Shown: positions 24,691 to 34,339, numbered from the stretch's first letter. The stretch is DNA of 64,000 nucleotides from Maridesulfovibrio ferrireducens (GCF_016342405.1 NZ_JAEINN010000010.1:1-64000), one strand, 5' to 3'. Translations and numbers: made by a program. Notes: generated by a model not told the origin, from the sequence alone.

Positions 24691-26946
24691 ATGACAGGCT
24701 GCCCGCCTCTATGCTACGCCTGCGCTATGTTAAATCGCAACAAATCAACATTATCTGCCGTTCTTTTTATCTGTCTCTGCGTAATTATTTTTACCCAAGG
24801 CTGTACATCGCTGCGCCAAAGCAAAACACTATATTCTCCGTATACAAAAAATATCGAATCCGTTCTTGATACCGCAGGCGAGAATCGCGCACAGATTGAA
24901 ATATTTTTAAAAACCTTTGATAATAATCCTGAAAAACAACAGTCGGCGGAATTCATTACAGCCAACCTTCCACCCTGCGACAGTGCAACTCTTTCAGGTG
25001 ATTTACTCATAGAAAATCTGGAATACGCGTTCCTTGCCAGAGAATCCACATCGTGGGGAAAGAATGTTTCATGGGCAGACTTTCAAAACTATGTCCTGCC
25101 GCACCGGGTCAGTCAGGAAGAAGCTGTTAAATGGCGTAAACTTTTCTATCAGGAACTTTTACCCATTGTCTCGAAATGCAAAACAATTGAAGAAGCAGTT
25201 CTTGCGGTAAATCTCTGGTGCTTTTCCAAAACCGGATTCAAGTCAACTCAGCGCTGGGATCAAAATCCCTTAATGACCATAAACCGCGGCTACGGGAGAT
25301 GTGAAGAGGCTGTTATTTTTACGGTCTGCGCACTGAGAAGTGTGGGTATTCCTGCGCGTCAGGCAATGGTTCCGGCATGGCAGCACTCAAACGACAATCA
25401 CACATGGACCGAAGTGCTGATTAACGGAAAGTGGCATTACCTTGAATCAGCCAATCCTGATTACGGTCTGGACCATGCGTGGTTTACAGGATCAGCCCGC
25501 AAGGCTCCGCTAGTAATCTCCTATGCATATGGCGAGGTGCCGCATCCTAAATTCCCAGTGCTCGCCCGCAGAGTCGGCTGTACTCTATTGAACACTACTT
25601 CCATGTACGCCCCTGCCAGTCGTGCGGAAGTAATTGTAACCGATAAAAATAACGCCCCCATTAGCGGAATCCCCGTTTATTTTTCAGTTTTCAACTATGC
25701 CTCATTCCGGCCTGTAACTGCGACACAAACCGACACAAACGGTAAAACAAACATCATTTTAGGCCCCGGATCATTCCTCGTCTCTGCCCAAAAGGACAAC
25801 GCAACAGCCTTCGTTGCTTCAACGTGGATTCCCGGCGAAGAAGCTTCACGCAAAAACATTCAGATAAAACTGACTCCGGACAACACACCGGAAGGAACAA
25901 TTCTTTTCCGCTTCAACTATAAAGATGAACTTGCGCAAACTGCTCCTGTAAAAAATTCCGAAGGCGCTAAGAAATTGGAATTTGATGCTCTGAAAAAAAA
26001 CAGGCTCGCAAAATTTGAAGGGATGGCAAAAGGAGCTGAAATATTTGACCCGGTTCTGGCCTCCTCTATTGATAAGGCAGGACTGAATACGCCGGAAGTT
26101 CTGAAAGCCCTAAATAGTTGTACTGAAAACAGCAGACCGTTTCTGGCTGAGACTGTTCGCAGGATGGATACTGCTGACCTTATAAAAATAAATTCTAAAG
26201 ATCTGCTGTCAAATACACAATTAGCTCTTGAAGCCAGAGAAGATGCCCGGAAAAGCGGACTTGATTATGACGATAAAATTTTCACGCAATATGTGCTGAA
26301 TCCAAGAATCATGTATGAGCATCTGCAACCTTGGCGCAACATTTTATACCCAAAATTCAGACTGACAAAAGGTGAAAAGATTGCAGATAAAATAAAATAT
26401 TTGAACAAATTCACTCAAAACATAAAAGCAGTTCCGCGCGGCCCTCTCGGAAGTTCACTGACACCTGTCGGAGTACTTAGTTCACAAAGATCTACAACGG
26501 ACGAGGAAATAGGTATTTTTGCAGTTGCAGCTCTCAGATCAACCGGTATCCCTGCTAAATATCTTGATGAACAGGGCTGGGTTGAACTGTACAATGGGCA
26601 GAAATGGATTCCTTTTTATCCGAGACATGCTGACCTGACAGGCAATCAAAATGCGACAGCAAAAAGCACCGCTTACTATTCAAACTGGCTAACCTTTAAA
26701 TTCGGCCTGAAAGATTTTCCAGAATTTAGTAAGCCTCCGCAGTATTTCAAAAACTTTACGATTTCAACGCTGAATGATGCTGCATTCTTTCAAATTGTAG
26801 AAAAAACAGTTTTAGGCACATGTAATAATAAAAACATATGGGAAATAAGTGTTCCGAGCGGGGACTATTATCTTATAAGCGGAAAACGCAATCAATACGG
26901 AGAACCGCTTATATCTATTACCCCTCTTAAAATTCCACACAGATAA
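24691..26946 (+). CDS. Transglutaminase-domain lipoprotein with a second degenerate copy
   Basis: About 751 residues. A lipoprotein signal (lipobox FTQGC) follows a short N-tail; ATG 24691 has AGAGG eight bases upstream, while ATG 24727 lies nearer the signal but lacks a site. Residues about 165-270 are a transglutaminase core with Cys204 (GRCEEA), His237 (NHTWTEV) and acidic Glu252. An Ig-like repeat follows (AEVIVTDKNNAPISGIPVYFS). Residues about 575-640 repeat the core (TTDEEIGIFAVAALRSTGIPAK, QGWVELYNGQKW), but Cys is replaced by Asp604 and the His is lost, so the copy is inactive. Likely an envelope protein that processes or binds peptides; substrate unknown. Confidence 0.82.
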   Translation: MTGCPPLCYACAMLNRNKSTLSAVLFICLCVIIFTQGCTSLRQSKTLYSPYTKNIESVLDTAGENRAQIEIFLKTFDNNPEKQQSAEFITANLPPCDSATLSGDLLIENLEYAFLARESTSWGKNVSWADFQNYVLPHRVSQEEAVKWRKLFYQELLPIVSKCKTIEEAVLAVNLWCFSKTGFKSTQRWDQNPLMTINRGYGRCEEAVIFTVCALRSVGIPARQAMVPAWQHSNDNHTWTEVLINGKWHYLESANPDYGLDHAWFTGSARKAPLVISYAYGEVPHPKFPVLARRVGCTLLNTTSMYAPASRAEVIVTDKNNAPISGIPVYFSVFNYASFRPVTATQTDTNGKTNIILGPGSFLVSAQKDNATAFVASTWIPGEEASRKNIQIKLTPDNTPEGTILFRFNYKDELAQTAPVKNSEGAKKLEFDALKKNRLAKFEGMAKGAEIFDPVLASSIDKAGLNTPEVLKALNSCTENSRPFLAETVRRMDTADLIKINSKDLLSNTQLALEAREDARKSGLDYDDKIFTQYVLNPRIMYEHLQPWRNILYPKFRLTKGEKIADKIKYLNKFTQNIKAVPRGPLGSSLTPVGVLSSQRSTTDEEIGIFAVAALRSTGIPAKYLDEQGWVELYNGQKWIPFYPRHADLTGNQNATAKSTAYYSNWLTFKFGLKDFPEFSKPPQYFKNFTISTLNDAAFFQIVEKTVLGTCNNKNIWEISVPSGDYYLISGKRNQYGEPLISITPLKIPHR

Positions 26947-27037
26947 TATCAAGATCACGATAAGATAACCATATATTTATAAATAAATGAGCACACACCT
27001 TGCACCACAGAAACTTATGCAGTACTCATAGCTTTAA

Positions 27038-30000
27038 ATGCATAAGCTACTACTAAAACAGATGGAAGAAACTCTCGGAACCTCTACAATCGGTTCAACC
27101 GAAGAAATGGACTCTTTTCTAGCGCTCATCGAAAAAACATATTCCGGTCTTGAAGCATCCCTGATTACTCCCGACTCTTCTTTTATCAAAATACTTAATT
27201 TTCTCCCTGACCCTTCTTTTATTATCGACAAGGAAGGAACTGTTGTCGCCTGGAATCCAGCTATTGAAAAAATGACCGGAATTCCTGCCGTAAACATCAT
27301 AGGCAAAGACAATTTTGAATACATAAATATTATCCATGGCACCAGATCACCGGGGCTAATTGATGTAGTACTGGGCTGCAAAAAAATCGGCCCGACGGAC
27401 TATCAATCCATTCGACGCCAAGGAAATTCTTTAGCCGCTGAAATCAGAATTCAAAACCTTGGACATAGAAAAAATACGCATCTATGGGTTCAGGTCGCCC
27501 CCATCACTGACAATTCAGGCGAAACAATCGGTGCAATCGAAACATTACGAGATATTTCTGCCCGTAAACAAACCGAAAACATTAATCTGATTCTCTACAA
27601 AATATCATCGGCAGTAAAATCTACATCTGACAACCACAGCTTATTTCAATTTATACATGAAAGTCTTAAACCATTTATTGAAGCTGATAACTTCTATGTT
27701 GCGCTTTATGATGAAGACAACGAAGCTCTTTCATTTCCATACTATTCTGATCAAAAAGATTTCATAGCTCCAGACGAAAAAATATACCTCGCGAACGTCA
27801 ACAGTTTAAGCGCTAAAGTTATTCAGAATAAACAGCCGCTTTTACTCCGTGAAAAAGATTTTGCCAAATATAACGCTGAAGAATGGATCTCTATCGGCCC
27901 CTCAGCCAAATCATGGCTCGGAGTTCCGCTCATACACGACGGCAAAGTCATCGGTGTCATGACAATTCAATCATATAATTCTGACAGCAATTACAACGTA
28001 CAAGACATTGATCTGATGGTCGCAATATCCGACCAGATTGCTGCAGCCATTCAGCGCAAACAAACTGAGACTGCCCTCCTTGAAAGTGAAAAAAAATTCC
28101 GCTCAGTTTTTGAAAATGCCACCGTTGCTATTTTTCAAATATCAGCCTGCGGAAAATTGCTCATGGCCAACCCCGCAATGGCACAGATTATGGGGTACAC
28201 TTCTGTAGACGAAATGATTAAACAGCACCCCCATGCGTCAGAATATTTCTATAACAAACAAGACTGGCTTAACCTGCTGAAAGACCTGCATAACAAGGGA
28301 TCCGCCATCGGAAGGCATATTCGCCTTAAGACTAAAGAAAAACTTGAAAAATGGATCACCTTCAATGCCCGTGTAATGTATGACGATAAGGGAAAACCAA
28401 ATTTCTACACGGGCACAGCCTTTGATTCTACACCCGGGATAGTCGCTGAAAGAAACGTTTTCAAACATAAAGCACGCTTCATGCAGCTCTTTGAAAGTTC
28501 ACCTCAGGCTATTGCCCTGACGGATTCAGAGGGCAATGTAATAGCCACCAACAAAGCCTTTACCGAACTTTTCGGTTATACAACCGAGCAAATGGACCCT
28601 TGCTGTGAAAACCTCTGCCCCAGTGGCGGTGGTAAACTAAAAGAGAATCTTAAAAAAATTATAGAAGGCATAACCTTTCGGTCTGAGGATCTGCGAAAAC
28701 ATAAAAACGGCAGATTAGTTCCGGTTTCTATTATTGGTTACCCTTTTGTTTACAATGATGAAATATCCGGAACATTCATTATTTACGATGACATTTCACA
28801 CCGCAAAGAATTTGAACGCAAACTTTCACACCAGTCACAACATGACTCTCTGACAGGTCTCCCAAACCGGACTCTATTTCTTGAACGCCTCGAACAGGCT
28901 CTTCACCGCTCACAAAGACAGTCGGATCACAATTTTGCAGTCATGATGCTTGATCTCGACATGTTCAAGCGCATAAACGACAGCCTGGGACATCAAGCCG
29001 GAGATTCTCTTTTAATCAAAATCGGTGATCGAATTAAAAGCTGCCTGCGCCCCATCGACACAATTGCCCGCATGGGCGGCGATGAATATGCGATTCTGAT
29101 TGAATATTTCAGGACTCCGCAACAAGTAATACAGATCATCCGAAACATCCGAAGCAAAATACACAAGCCGATAACAGTAGCCAACAAAGAGGTTGTTATA
29201 AGCTCAAGTATCGGGATTGTGTTTAAAACTGCGGAATATGAACACCCGGAACACATTCTGCGCGATGCTGATATCAGCATGTATAAAGCCAAAGAACTGG
29301 GTGTAAATAAATTTAAAGTTTTCAACAAAGCAATGCATGAAAAAGCAATGCAAAATCTGCTGATTGAAACCGAAATCAGACAAGGACTCCCCGAAGACGA
29401 ATTTATTCCTTATTTTCAGCCTATTTATTGCCTGCAAACCAGAAGACTGGCCGGTTTTGAAGCTTTGGTGCGCTGGAATCACCCTGAAAGAGGCTTTATA
29501 ACTCCAGAACATATAATTCCCATAGCAGAAGAAACCGGGCTGATTGTAAAGCTGGACAGACTTATGCTGCTGAAAGCCTGTCGGGAATTTTCTAAATGGG
29601 TATCCACTTATCCATCAGTAAGAGACATGTTCCTCACGGTCAATTTATCCCCCTGTCAGCTTTCAAAACCGGATCTGGCTGACGCAATTCTCGACGTACT
29701 GAATGAAACAAATTTCCCATCAGACATGCTGAAACTTGAAATTACTGAATCAGCAATTATGGAAAGAAACGCCGCCTCGACTTTTAACCTCAAAAGAATC
29801 GGCGAAATGGGCATCAAGCTTGCTGTTGACGACTTCGGTACGGGCTATTCTTCGTTGTCACAGTTGCAGAGATTCCCGGCCTCAACTGTAAAAATTGACA
29901 GATCTTTCATCAGCCGCATGGCCGAAGACCACGAATCTCTTGAAATTGTCCGCGCAGTGAACGCTCTGGGACACAGCCTCAGCATGGACGTTATTGCAGA

Positions 30001-30160
30001 AGGAGTTGAAACCAAACAACAGTTGATATTGCTTAAAGAAATAGGCTGCGACTGTGTACAAGGCTTTTACTTCGACAAACCTCAACCGGCAGAGGTTGCT
30101 GTACAGCTTGTCAAAATGAGATCAGAAGGGTTTTGCCCTCCCGGTCTGACTTCTATCTAA
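27038..30160 (+). CDS. PAS-GAF-PAS-PAS-GGDEF-EAL c-di-GMP protein
   Basis: 1040 residues, cytosolic. Domains in order: PAS at about 45-165, GAF at about 180-340, PAS at about 345-465, PAS at about 475-595, GGDEF at about 600-765, EAL at about 775-1025. The cyclase site reads GGDEY, with the inhibitory RxxD site (RPID) five residues upstream. The EAL domain looks active: EALVRW, LEITES, DDFGTGYSSL, KIDRSF and EGVET. It can in principle both make and degrade c-di-GMP in response to its sensors. Not in an operon. Confidence 0.94.
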   Translation: MHKLLLKQMEETLGTSTIGSTEEMDSFLALIEKTYSGLEASLITPDSSFIKILNFLPDPSFIIDKEGTVVAWNPAIEKMTGIPAVNIIGKDNFEYINIIHGTRSPGLIDVVLGCKKIGPTDYQSIRRQGNSLAAEIRIQNLGHRKNTHLWVQVAPITDNSGETIGAIETLRDISARKQTENINLILYKISSAVKSTSDNHSLFQFIHESLKPFIEADNFYVALYDEDNEALSFPYYSDQKDFIAPDEKIYLANVNSLSAKVIQNKQPLLLREKDFAKYNAEEWISIGPSAKSWLGVPLIHDGKVIGVMTIQSYNSDSNYNVQDIDLMVAISDQIAAAIQRKQTETALLESEKKFRSVFENATVAIFQISACGKLLMANPAMAQIMGYTSVDEMIKQHPHASEYFYNKQDWLNLLKDLHNKGSAIGRHIRLKTKEKLEKWITFNARVMYDDKGKPNFYTGTAFDSTPGIVAERNVFKHKARFMQLFESSPQAIALTDSEGNVIATNKAFTELFGYTTEQMDPCCENLCPSGGGKLKENLKKIIEGITFRSEDLRKHKNGRLVPVSIIGYPFVYNDEISGTFIIYDDISHRKEFERKLSHQSQHDSLTGLPNRTLFLERLEQALHRSQRQSDHNFAVMMLDLDMFKRINDSLGHQAGDSLLIKIGDRIKSCLRPIDTIARMGGDEYAILIEYFRTPQQVIQIIRNIRSKIHKPITVANKEVVISSSIGIVFKTAEYEHPEHILRDADISMYKAKELGVNKFKVFNKAMHEKAMQNLLIETEIRQGLPEDEFIPYFQPIYCLQTRRLAGFEALVRWNHPERGFITPEHIIPIAEETGLIVKLDRLMLLKACREFSKWVSTYPSVRDMFLTVNLSPCQLSKPDLADAILDVLNETNFPSDMLKLEITESAIMERNAASTFNLKRIGEMGIKLAVDDFGTGYSSLSQLQRFPASTVKIDRSFISRMAEDHESLEIVRAVNALGHSLSMDVIAEGVETKQQLILLKEIGCDCVQGFYFDKPQPAEVAVQLVKMRSEGFCPPGLTSI

Positions 30161-30305
30161 TTTTCAAAGACTTTCTTTCCCACCCCCACATCTCCCCCCC
30201 CGTGCGAATATGCACCGCTCCATTTATGTCATAATTACCATATTAATATCCTCTGCATCTCTTTGAATTAAACCAAGCTGTAACGAGCTTGTTAGCAAAT
30301 AAAAA

Positions 30306-30319
30306 TGAGTATATACTCA
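30306..30319. promoter_or_regulatory. Perfect 14-base palindrome upstream of ilvN
   Basis: TGAGTATATACTCA is self-complementary and lies 47 bases before the acetolactate synthase small subunit start. A strong candidate operator or promoter-overlapping site; the regulator is unknown. Confidence 0.4.
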
Positions 30320-30365
30320 GGCCATAAAACTAATTTTAAGTCTCTCATTTTATAAGGAGCACCAA

Positions 30366-30845
30366 ATGAAACATACCATATCAGCACTGGTGATAAACAG
30401 AGCCGGAGTTCTGGCCGAGTCTTCAGCAGCATTTCAAAAAAACGGCATAAATATAACCTCAATATCCTGCGGTGAAACTGAAAATATGGATGTCTCGAGA
30501 ATGGTTATATGCGCTGAAGGGAATGATGAAGACCTTGCCAATGTGACAAAAGATCTACAGGCAATGGATTTTGTGATAAAATTAGATGATCTGGCTCGCA
30601 GAGATTTTGTAGACCGCGAACTTGTTTTAATAAAAGTAGCCGTCAACAAAGACTCCATGTCACAAATTATGCAAATTTTTGAAGTTTTCAGAGCGGACGT
30701 AATAGGCATGGGACAAAAAACCATTACAGCTGAGTTGAGCGGAGATCAAGAAAGAGTCGAAGGTCTTATTAAAATGCTCCAGCCTATCGGCATCAAAAGC
30801 ATGTGTCGCACAGGTATGATTGCTCTGAAAAGAGGCGATGAGTAA
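30366..30845 (+). CDS. ilvN: Acetolactate synthase small (regulatory) subunit
   Basis: 159 residues with two ACT-like halves: KHTISALVINRAGVLAESSAAFQKNGINITSIS at the start, then RELVLIKVAVNKDSMSQIMQIFEVFRADVIGMGQ. These match IlvH/IlvN, which binds valine and stimulates acetolactate synthase. The catalytic ilvB is not nearby, so this gene is an orphan small subunit here. A clear AAGGAG site precedes it, and a phosphate butyryltransferase gene follows 34 bases later, which suggests coexpression. Confidence 0.87.
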   Translation: MKHTISALVINRAGVLAESSAAFQKNGINITSISCGETENMDVSRMVICAEGNDEDLANVTKDLQAMDFVIKLDDLARRDFVDRELVLIKVAVNKDSMSQIMQIFEVFRADVIGMGQKTITAELSGDQERVEGLIKMLQPIGIKSMCRTGMIALKRGDE

Positions 30846-30879
30846 CTAGTCATATGAATAAATTCATACAGGTACGCCC

Positions 30880-31791
30880 ATGACGATTACTACACTTGAC
30901 GAAATCATAGATAAAGTACGCCAACACGGTGTGAAGCCCAAAGTGGCAATAGCTCCTTGCGCTGAAGAATTTGTAATACGATCCGCCCTCGCCGCCTATG
31001 AAGAGGGAATTGCTGAGCCGATTTTCATCGGTGACCTTGAAAAAACAACTGTTGTAGCAAAAAAACACAGCCTGAACATTGATAGTTTCGATTTTTATGA
31101 AGAAAACGATGACACCGCCGCGGTAGCAAAAGCTGTTCAACTTTTCAAAAAAGGTAAAGCGGCGCTCATTATGAAGGGCCTTGTCAGCACCAGTGTCATA
31201 TTGAAAGCAATACTGAACAAAGAGACCGGAGTACCGCCAAAAGGTATAATCAGCCATGTTACCGTGTTTGAAGCTCGTGAGGGCGACAGACTGATTTTAA
31301 TGACCGATGCGGGGGTTAACATTAAGCCGAACCTGCAAAGAAAAGCGGATATTGTCCGCAACGCTCTGCAAGTAGCCCGTAAACTGGGAATCGAAAAACC
31401 TAAAGTTGCGATGCTGGCTGCAACAGAAAAAGTTAACTATCCGGCAATGCCCGCGACTCTTGATGCCGACATCCTTTCAAAAATGTCTGCCGACGGAGCC
31501 TTCGGTGATGCACTTGTTGCAGGACCTTTAGCTCTTGATCTTGCCATTTCTCCAGCGGCAGCAGCATGCAAAGGGATAACAAATCCCGTTGCCGGCTATG
31601 CCGATATACTTTGTACTCCAGACATTGAAAGCGGGAACATCCTATACAAAGCGTTAACAACGATAGCCGGAAAAGCTATGGCAAGCGTTGTCATAGGAAG
31701 CGATGTTCCAATAGTGGTTCCTTCCCGTGGAGATTCAGACAGGTCCAAATTTATATCAATAGCTTTGGCTTGTTATTTAGCGGACTACTAA
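30880..31791 (+). CDS. ptb: Phosphate butyryltransferase/acetyltransferase-like
   Basis: 303 residues of the phosphate acyltransferase family. It moves an acyl group between CoA and phosphate. Recognisable segments are ALIMKGLVSTS and the C-terminal DVPIVVPSRGDSDRSKF. Length and motifs fit Ptb-type butyryltransferase rather than the larger Pta. No acyl kinase (Buk/AckA) is adjacent, so the second step of an acyl-phosphate branch must be elsewhere. Cotranscribed with ilvN is likely, linking it to branched-chain acyl-CoA metabolism; this is inference. Confidence 0.85.
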   Translation: MTITTLDEIIDKVRQHGVKPKVAIAPCAEEFVIRSALAAYEEGIAEPIFIGDLEKTTVVAKKHSLNIDSFDFYEENDDTAAVAKAVQLFKKGKAALIMKGLVSTSVILKAILNKETGVPPKGIISHVTVFEAREGDRLILMTDAGVNIKPNLQRKADIVRNALQVARKLGIEKPKVAMLAATEKVNYPAMPATLDADILSKMSADGAFGDALVAGPLALDLAISPAAAACKGITNPVAGYADILCTPDIESGNILYKALTTIAGKAMASVVIGSDVPIVVPSRGDSDRSKFISIALACYLADY

Positions 31792-31847
31792 ATACAAACA
31801 AGAACAACCTTCTCAACAAAAATTCTTTACCTCGTAAGATTCGGAGT

Positions 31848-32609
31848 ATGAATAAACTTATCACCTCACTTTTCCTGGCAATTTTATTCATCTCTGCGCC
31901 TGCTTATGCAGGGCAGGAGCTTCTTCTGGCAACGGACTCGTTTCCACCTTACTACTATGAAAAAAACGGAAAACCTCACGGATTATACTACGATTTAGTC
32001 GCCATGACTTTCAAAGAAATGAATATCACCATAAAATTATCTTTTGTGCCATGGAAGCGGGCTCTTTTTATGGCAAAAAACAATATTTCAAACGGCATTA
32101 TGGGAATCCTTAAAACTGAGGAGCGGCAAAAGTGGCTGATTTATGCAGAAGAACCTATTTCAAAAACGCAGATTGTAATATTTCACCGCAAAGGAGAAAA
32201 CTTCCAATACAAAGATATTAACTCTCTGAAAGGTAAAAGAATAGGGACTGTAAAGGGATATTCTTACGGAAACGATTTTACAAAAAGCAATATGTTTAGT
32301 CGTGAAGAAGTCAGTTCTCTTGATTTAAACTTTCGTAAGCTTTTGGCAGGAAGAATTGATTTAGTTGCTGGTTTCAAAGCTGTGGGGATCCATACTCTAA
32401 ACAAAATGAACCTTTCCGACAAAATTTCTTTCAGCTTGGCACCTGTTCACCAATCATCTTTATACCTAGCTTTCAGCCAAAAGCCGGGTAATAAAGCATT
32501 AACAATTGAATTCAGCCGAATACTTCGAGAAATTAAAAAAACACCCGCCTGCATAGAAGCTATGAAAAGAGCCGATTTACCACCCGATACAATCTCTCCA
32601 TGTAACTAA
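31848..32609 (+). CDS. Family-3 periplasmic substrate-binding protein (copy 1)
   Basis: 253 residues from ATG 31848; an upstream in-frame ATG would add 26 residues before the signal peptide. Signal peptide to about residue 21 (APAYA). The remainder is a PBPb/SBP_bac_3 fold with TDSFPPYYYEKNGKPHGLYYDL and GKRIGTVKGYSYG. No transporter permease or ATPase is adjacent. It is the first of three tandem paralogues and the most diverged of them. Substrate unknown; a sensory or scavenging role is possible. Confidence 0.85.
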   Translation: MNKLITSLFLAILFISAPAYAGQELLLATDSFPPYYYEKNGKPHGLYYDLVAMTFKEMNITIKLSFVPWKRALFMAKNNISNGIMGILKTEERQKWLIYAEEPISKTQIVIFHRKGENFQYKDINSLKGKRIGTVKGYSYGNDFTKSNMFSREEVSSLDLNFRKLLAGRIDLVAGFKAVGIHTLNKMNLSDKISFSLAPVHQSSLYLAFSQKPGNKALTIEFSRILREIKKTPACIEAMKRADLPPDTISPCN

Positions 32610-32726
32610 CATTAAATCAACAGTTTTTCATTTGAACAAAATAGATACCTCCCTTGACTTGTTATGCTGTTACAATAATATTGATAATTAGAAAGTATTA
32701 TTTCCTCAACGAAAAGGTAGGGCTGC

Positions 32727-33464
32727 ATGAAAGCATTGATCATTGCCATCATGTTAACAATTTTATTCATACCGGCACCTTCGATTGCCAAAAAACATCT
32801 ATCCCTTGTTACTGACTCCTTCCCCCCTCTCTACTATCAGGAAAACGGGAAAAACAAAGGTAGTTACTGCGAATTATTAGACCTCACCTTTAAAGAAATG
32901 AAAATCCCATATACCCTCTCCTTTATGCCGTGGGAAAGAGCGTTACGCATGGCTGAAACTCAAAAAACAGATGGAATTCCGGGAACGGCAAAAACCGAAA
33001 AACGGGCACGACGACTGATTTTCCCGGAAGAACCTTTATCAATTATTGATATCGTATTATTTTATCGCAATAATGAAGAATTTCAATTCAATGGAACTTC
33101 TTCATTAGCAGGTAAGAAAATCGGTACAATTAATGGATATTCGTATGGAGAAGAATTCGACCAGAATAACTTGTTTATCAAAGAAGAAGTTAGTTCTTTA
33201 AAGCTTAACTTCCTCAAGCTTAAAGCAAAAAGAATAGACCTTGTTATAGCTTATAAAGAAGTCGGCCTGCATACACTTCAAAAATTAAATCTTGCTGACC
33301 AAATCACTTACAGCCCAACTCCGGTGCATAGCTCAGCGTTATATTTAGCCTTTTCCCAAAAGCCAGGTCATGGACGGTTAGCAAAAAAATTTAGCCGGGC
33401 ACTTCGAAAGATAAAGAAGACAAAACTTAAAACTGGACCTACGCCTTCTATTATCATAAACTAG
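32727..33464 (+). CDS. Family-3 periplasmic substrate-binding protein (copy 2, short tail)
   Basis: 245 residues. Signal peptide to about residue 21 (APSIA), then the same binding fold as its neighbours (TDSFPPLYYQENGKNKG, KKIGTINGYSYGEEF). Compared with copy 3, about 30 bases near the end of the gene appear deleted: after KKTK the helix EIKESLIKAG present in copy 3 is missing and the sequence continues with a short different tail. It still appears translatable and foldable. No permease is adjacent. Confidence 0.83.
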   Translation: MKALIIAIMLTILFIPAPSIAKKHLSLVTDSFPPLYYQENGKNKGSYCELLDLTFKEMKIPYTLSFMPWERALRMAETQKTDGIPGTAKTEKRARRLIFPEEPLSIIDIVLFYRNNEEFQFNGTSSLAGKKIGTINGYSYGEEFDQNNLFIKEEVSSLKLNFLKLKAKRIDLVIAYKEVGLHTLQKLNLADQITYSPTPVHSSALYLAFSQKPGHGRLAKKFSRALRKIKKTKLKTGPTPSIIIN

Positions 33465-33525
33465 CCAACAGTGTATGTAAGTCCTCACCCTAGACAAAAC
33501 GTACAATTTTACTTTTATCTATAAA

Positions 33526-34299
33526 ATGAAGGCCCTCATGAAAATATTTCTCATTGCCGTTACGATTGGAATTTTATTCATACCGATACCTTCTATTGCC
33601 AAAAGACAACTTTTTCTTGCCACAGAAAATTTTCCACCTCTTTATTATCAGGAGGACGGAAAAAATAAAGGTATTTACTGCGAATTATTAGATCGCACAT
33701 TCAAGGAAATAAAAATCACATACAAACTCAGCCTAATGCCATGGAAACGAGCTTTGCGTATGGCTGAAACCCAAAAAACAGATGGGATTCCGGGAACTGC
33801 TAAAAATAAACATCGAAAGAGAGTATTGATTTTCCCAGATGAACCTCTATCAGAACTTGAAGTTGTAATATTTCACCGGAAAGGAGAGAAATTCAAATAT
33901 GATGGAATCTCGTCATTAAAAGGTAAAAAAATAGGAATAATTAAAGGATACACATATGGAGAGGAGTTCGACCAAAGTAACTTATTTATTAAAGAGGAAG
34001 TGAGTCTTCTTAAACATAACTTTCTTAAACTTAAAGTTAAAAGATTAGATCTTGTTATAGCTTATAAGATTGTAGCTCTATACACTCTGGAAAAAATGAA
34101 TCTTACTGATCAATTCTCCTACAGTCCGAATCCCGTCCGTCATGCAGCTATGTACTTAGCTTTTTCACAAAAACCGGGCCATGGACGTTTAGCAAAAGAA
34201 TTCAGCCGGGCACTTCGAAAAATAAAGAAGACAAAAGAAATCAAAGAATCGCTTATAAAAGCAGGATTAAATACTGAGCCACACAATACAAATCAATAA
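33526..34299 (+). CDS. Family-3 periplasmic substrate-binding protein (copy 3)
   Basis: 257 residues. Very similar to copy 2 through LYYQEDGKNKG, MPWKRALRMAETQKTDGIPGTAK, EEFDQSNLFIKEEVS and AFSQKPGHGRLAKEFSRALRKIKKTK, indicating recent duplication. Full C-terminal helix is present. Signal peptide ends near residue 25 (IPSIA). It is 61 bases after copy 2. Again there is no ABC permease. Confidence 0.85.
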   Translation: MKALMKIFLIAVTIGILFIPIPSIAKRQLFLATENFPPLYYQEDGKNKGIYCELLDRTFKEIKITYKLSLMPWKRALRMAETQKTDGIPGTAKNKHRKRVLIFPDEPLSELEVVIFHRKGEKFKYDGISSLKGKKIGIIKGYTYGEEFDQSNLFIKEEVSLLKHNFLKLKVKRLDLVIAYKIVALYTLEKMNLTDQFSYSPNPVRHAAMYLAFSQKPGHGRLAKEFSRALRKIKKTKEIKESLIKAGLNTEPHNTNQ

Positions 34300-34339
34300 T
34301 CTGGAAATAAAAATGCCCTTCTTGCTAATTTTCAAACAA

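Noticed and set aside
31770-31847. Upstream in-frame extension of binding-protein copy 1
   Set aside because: It overlaps the ptb stop and places 26 polar residues before a clean signal peptide.
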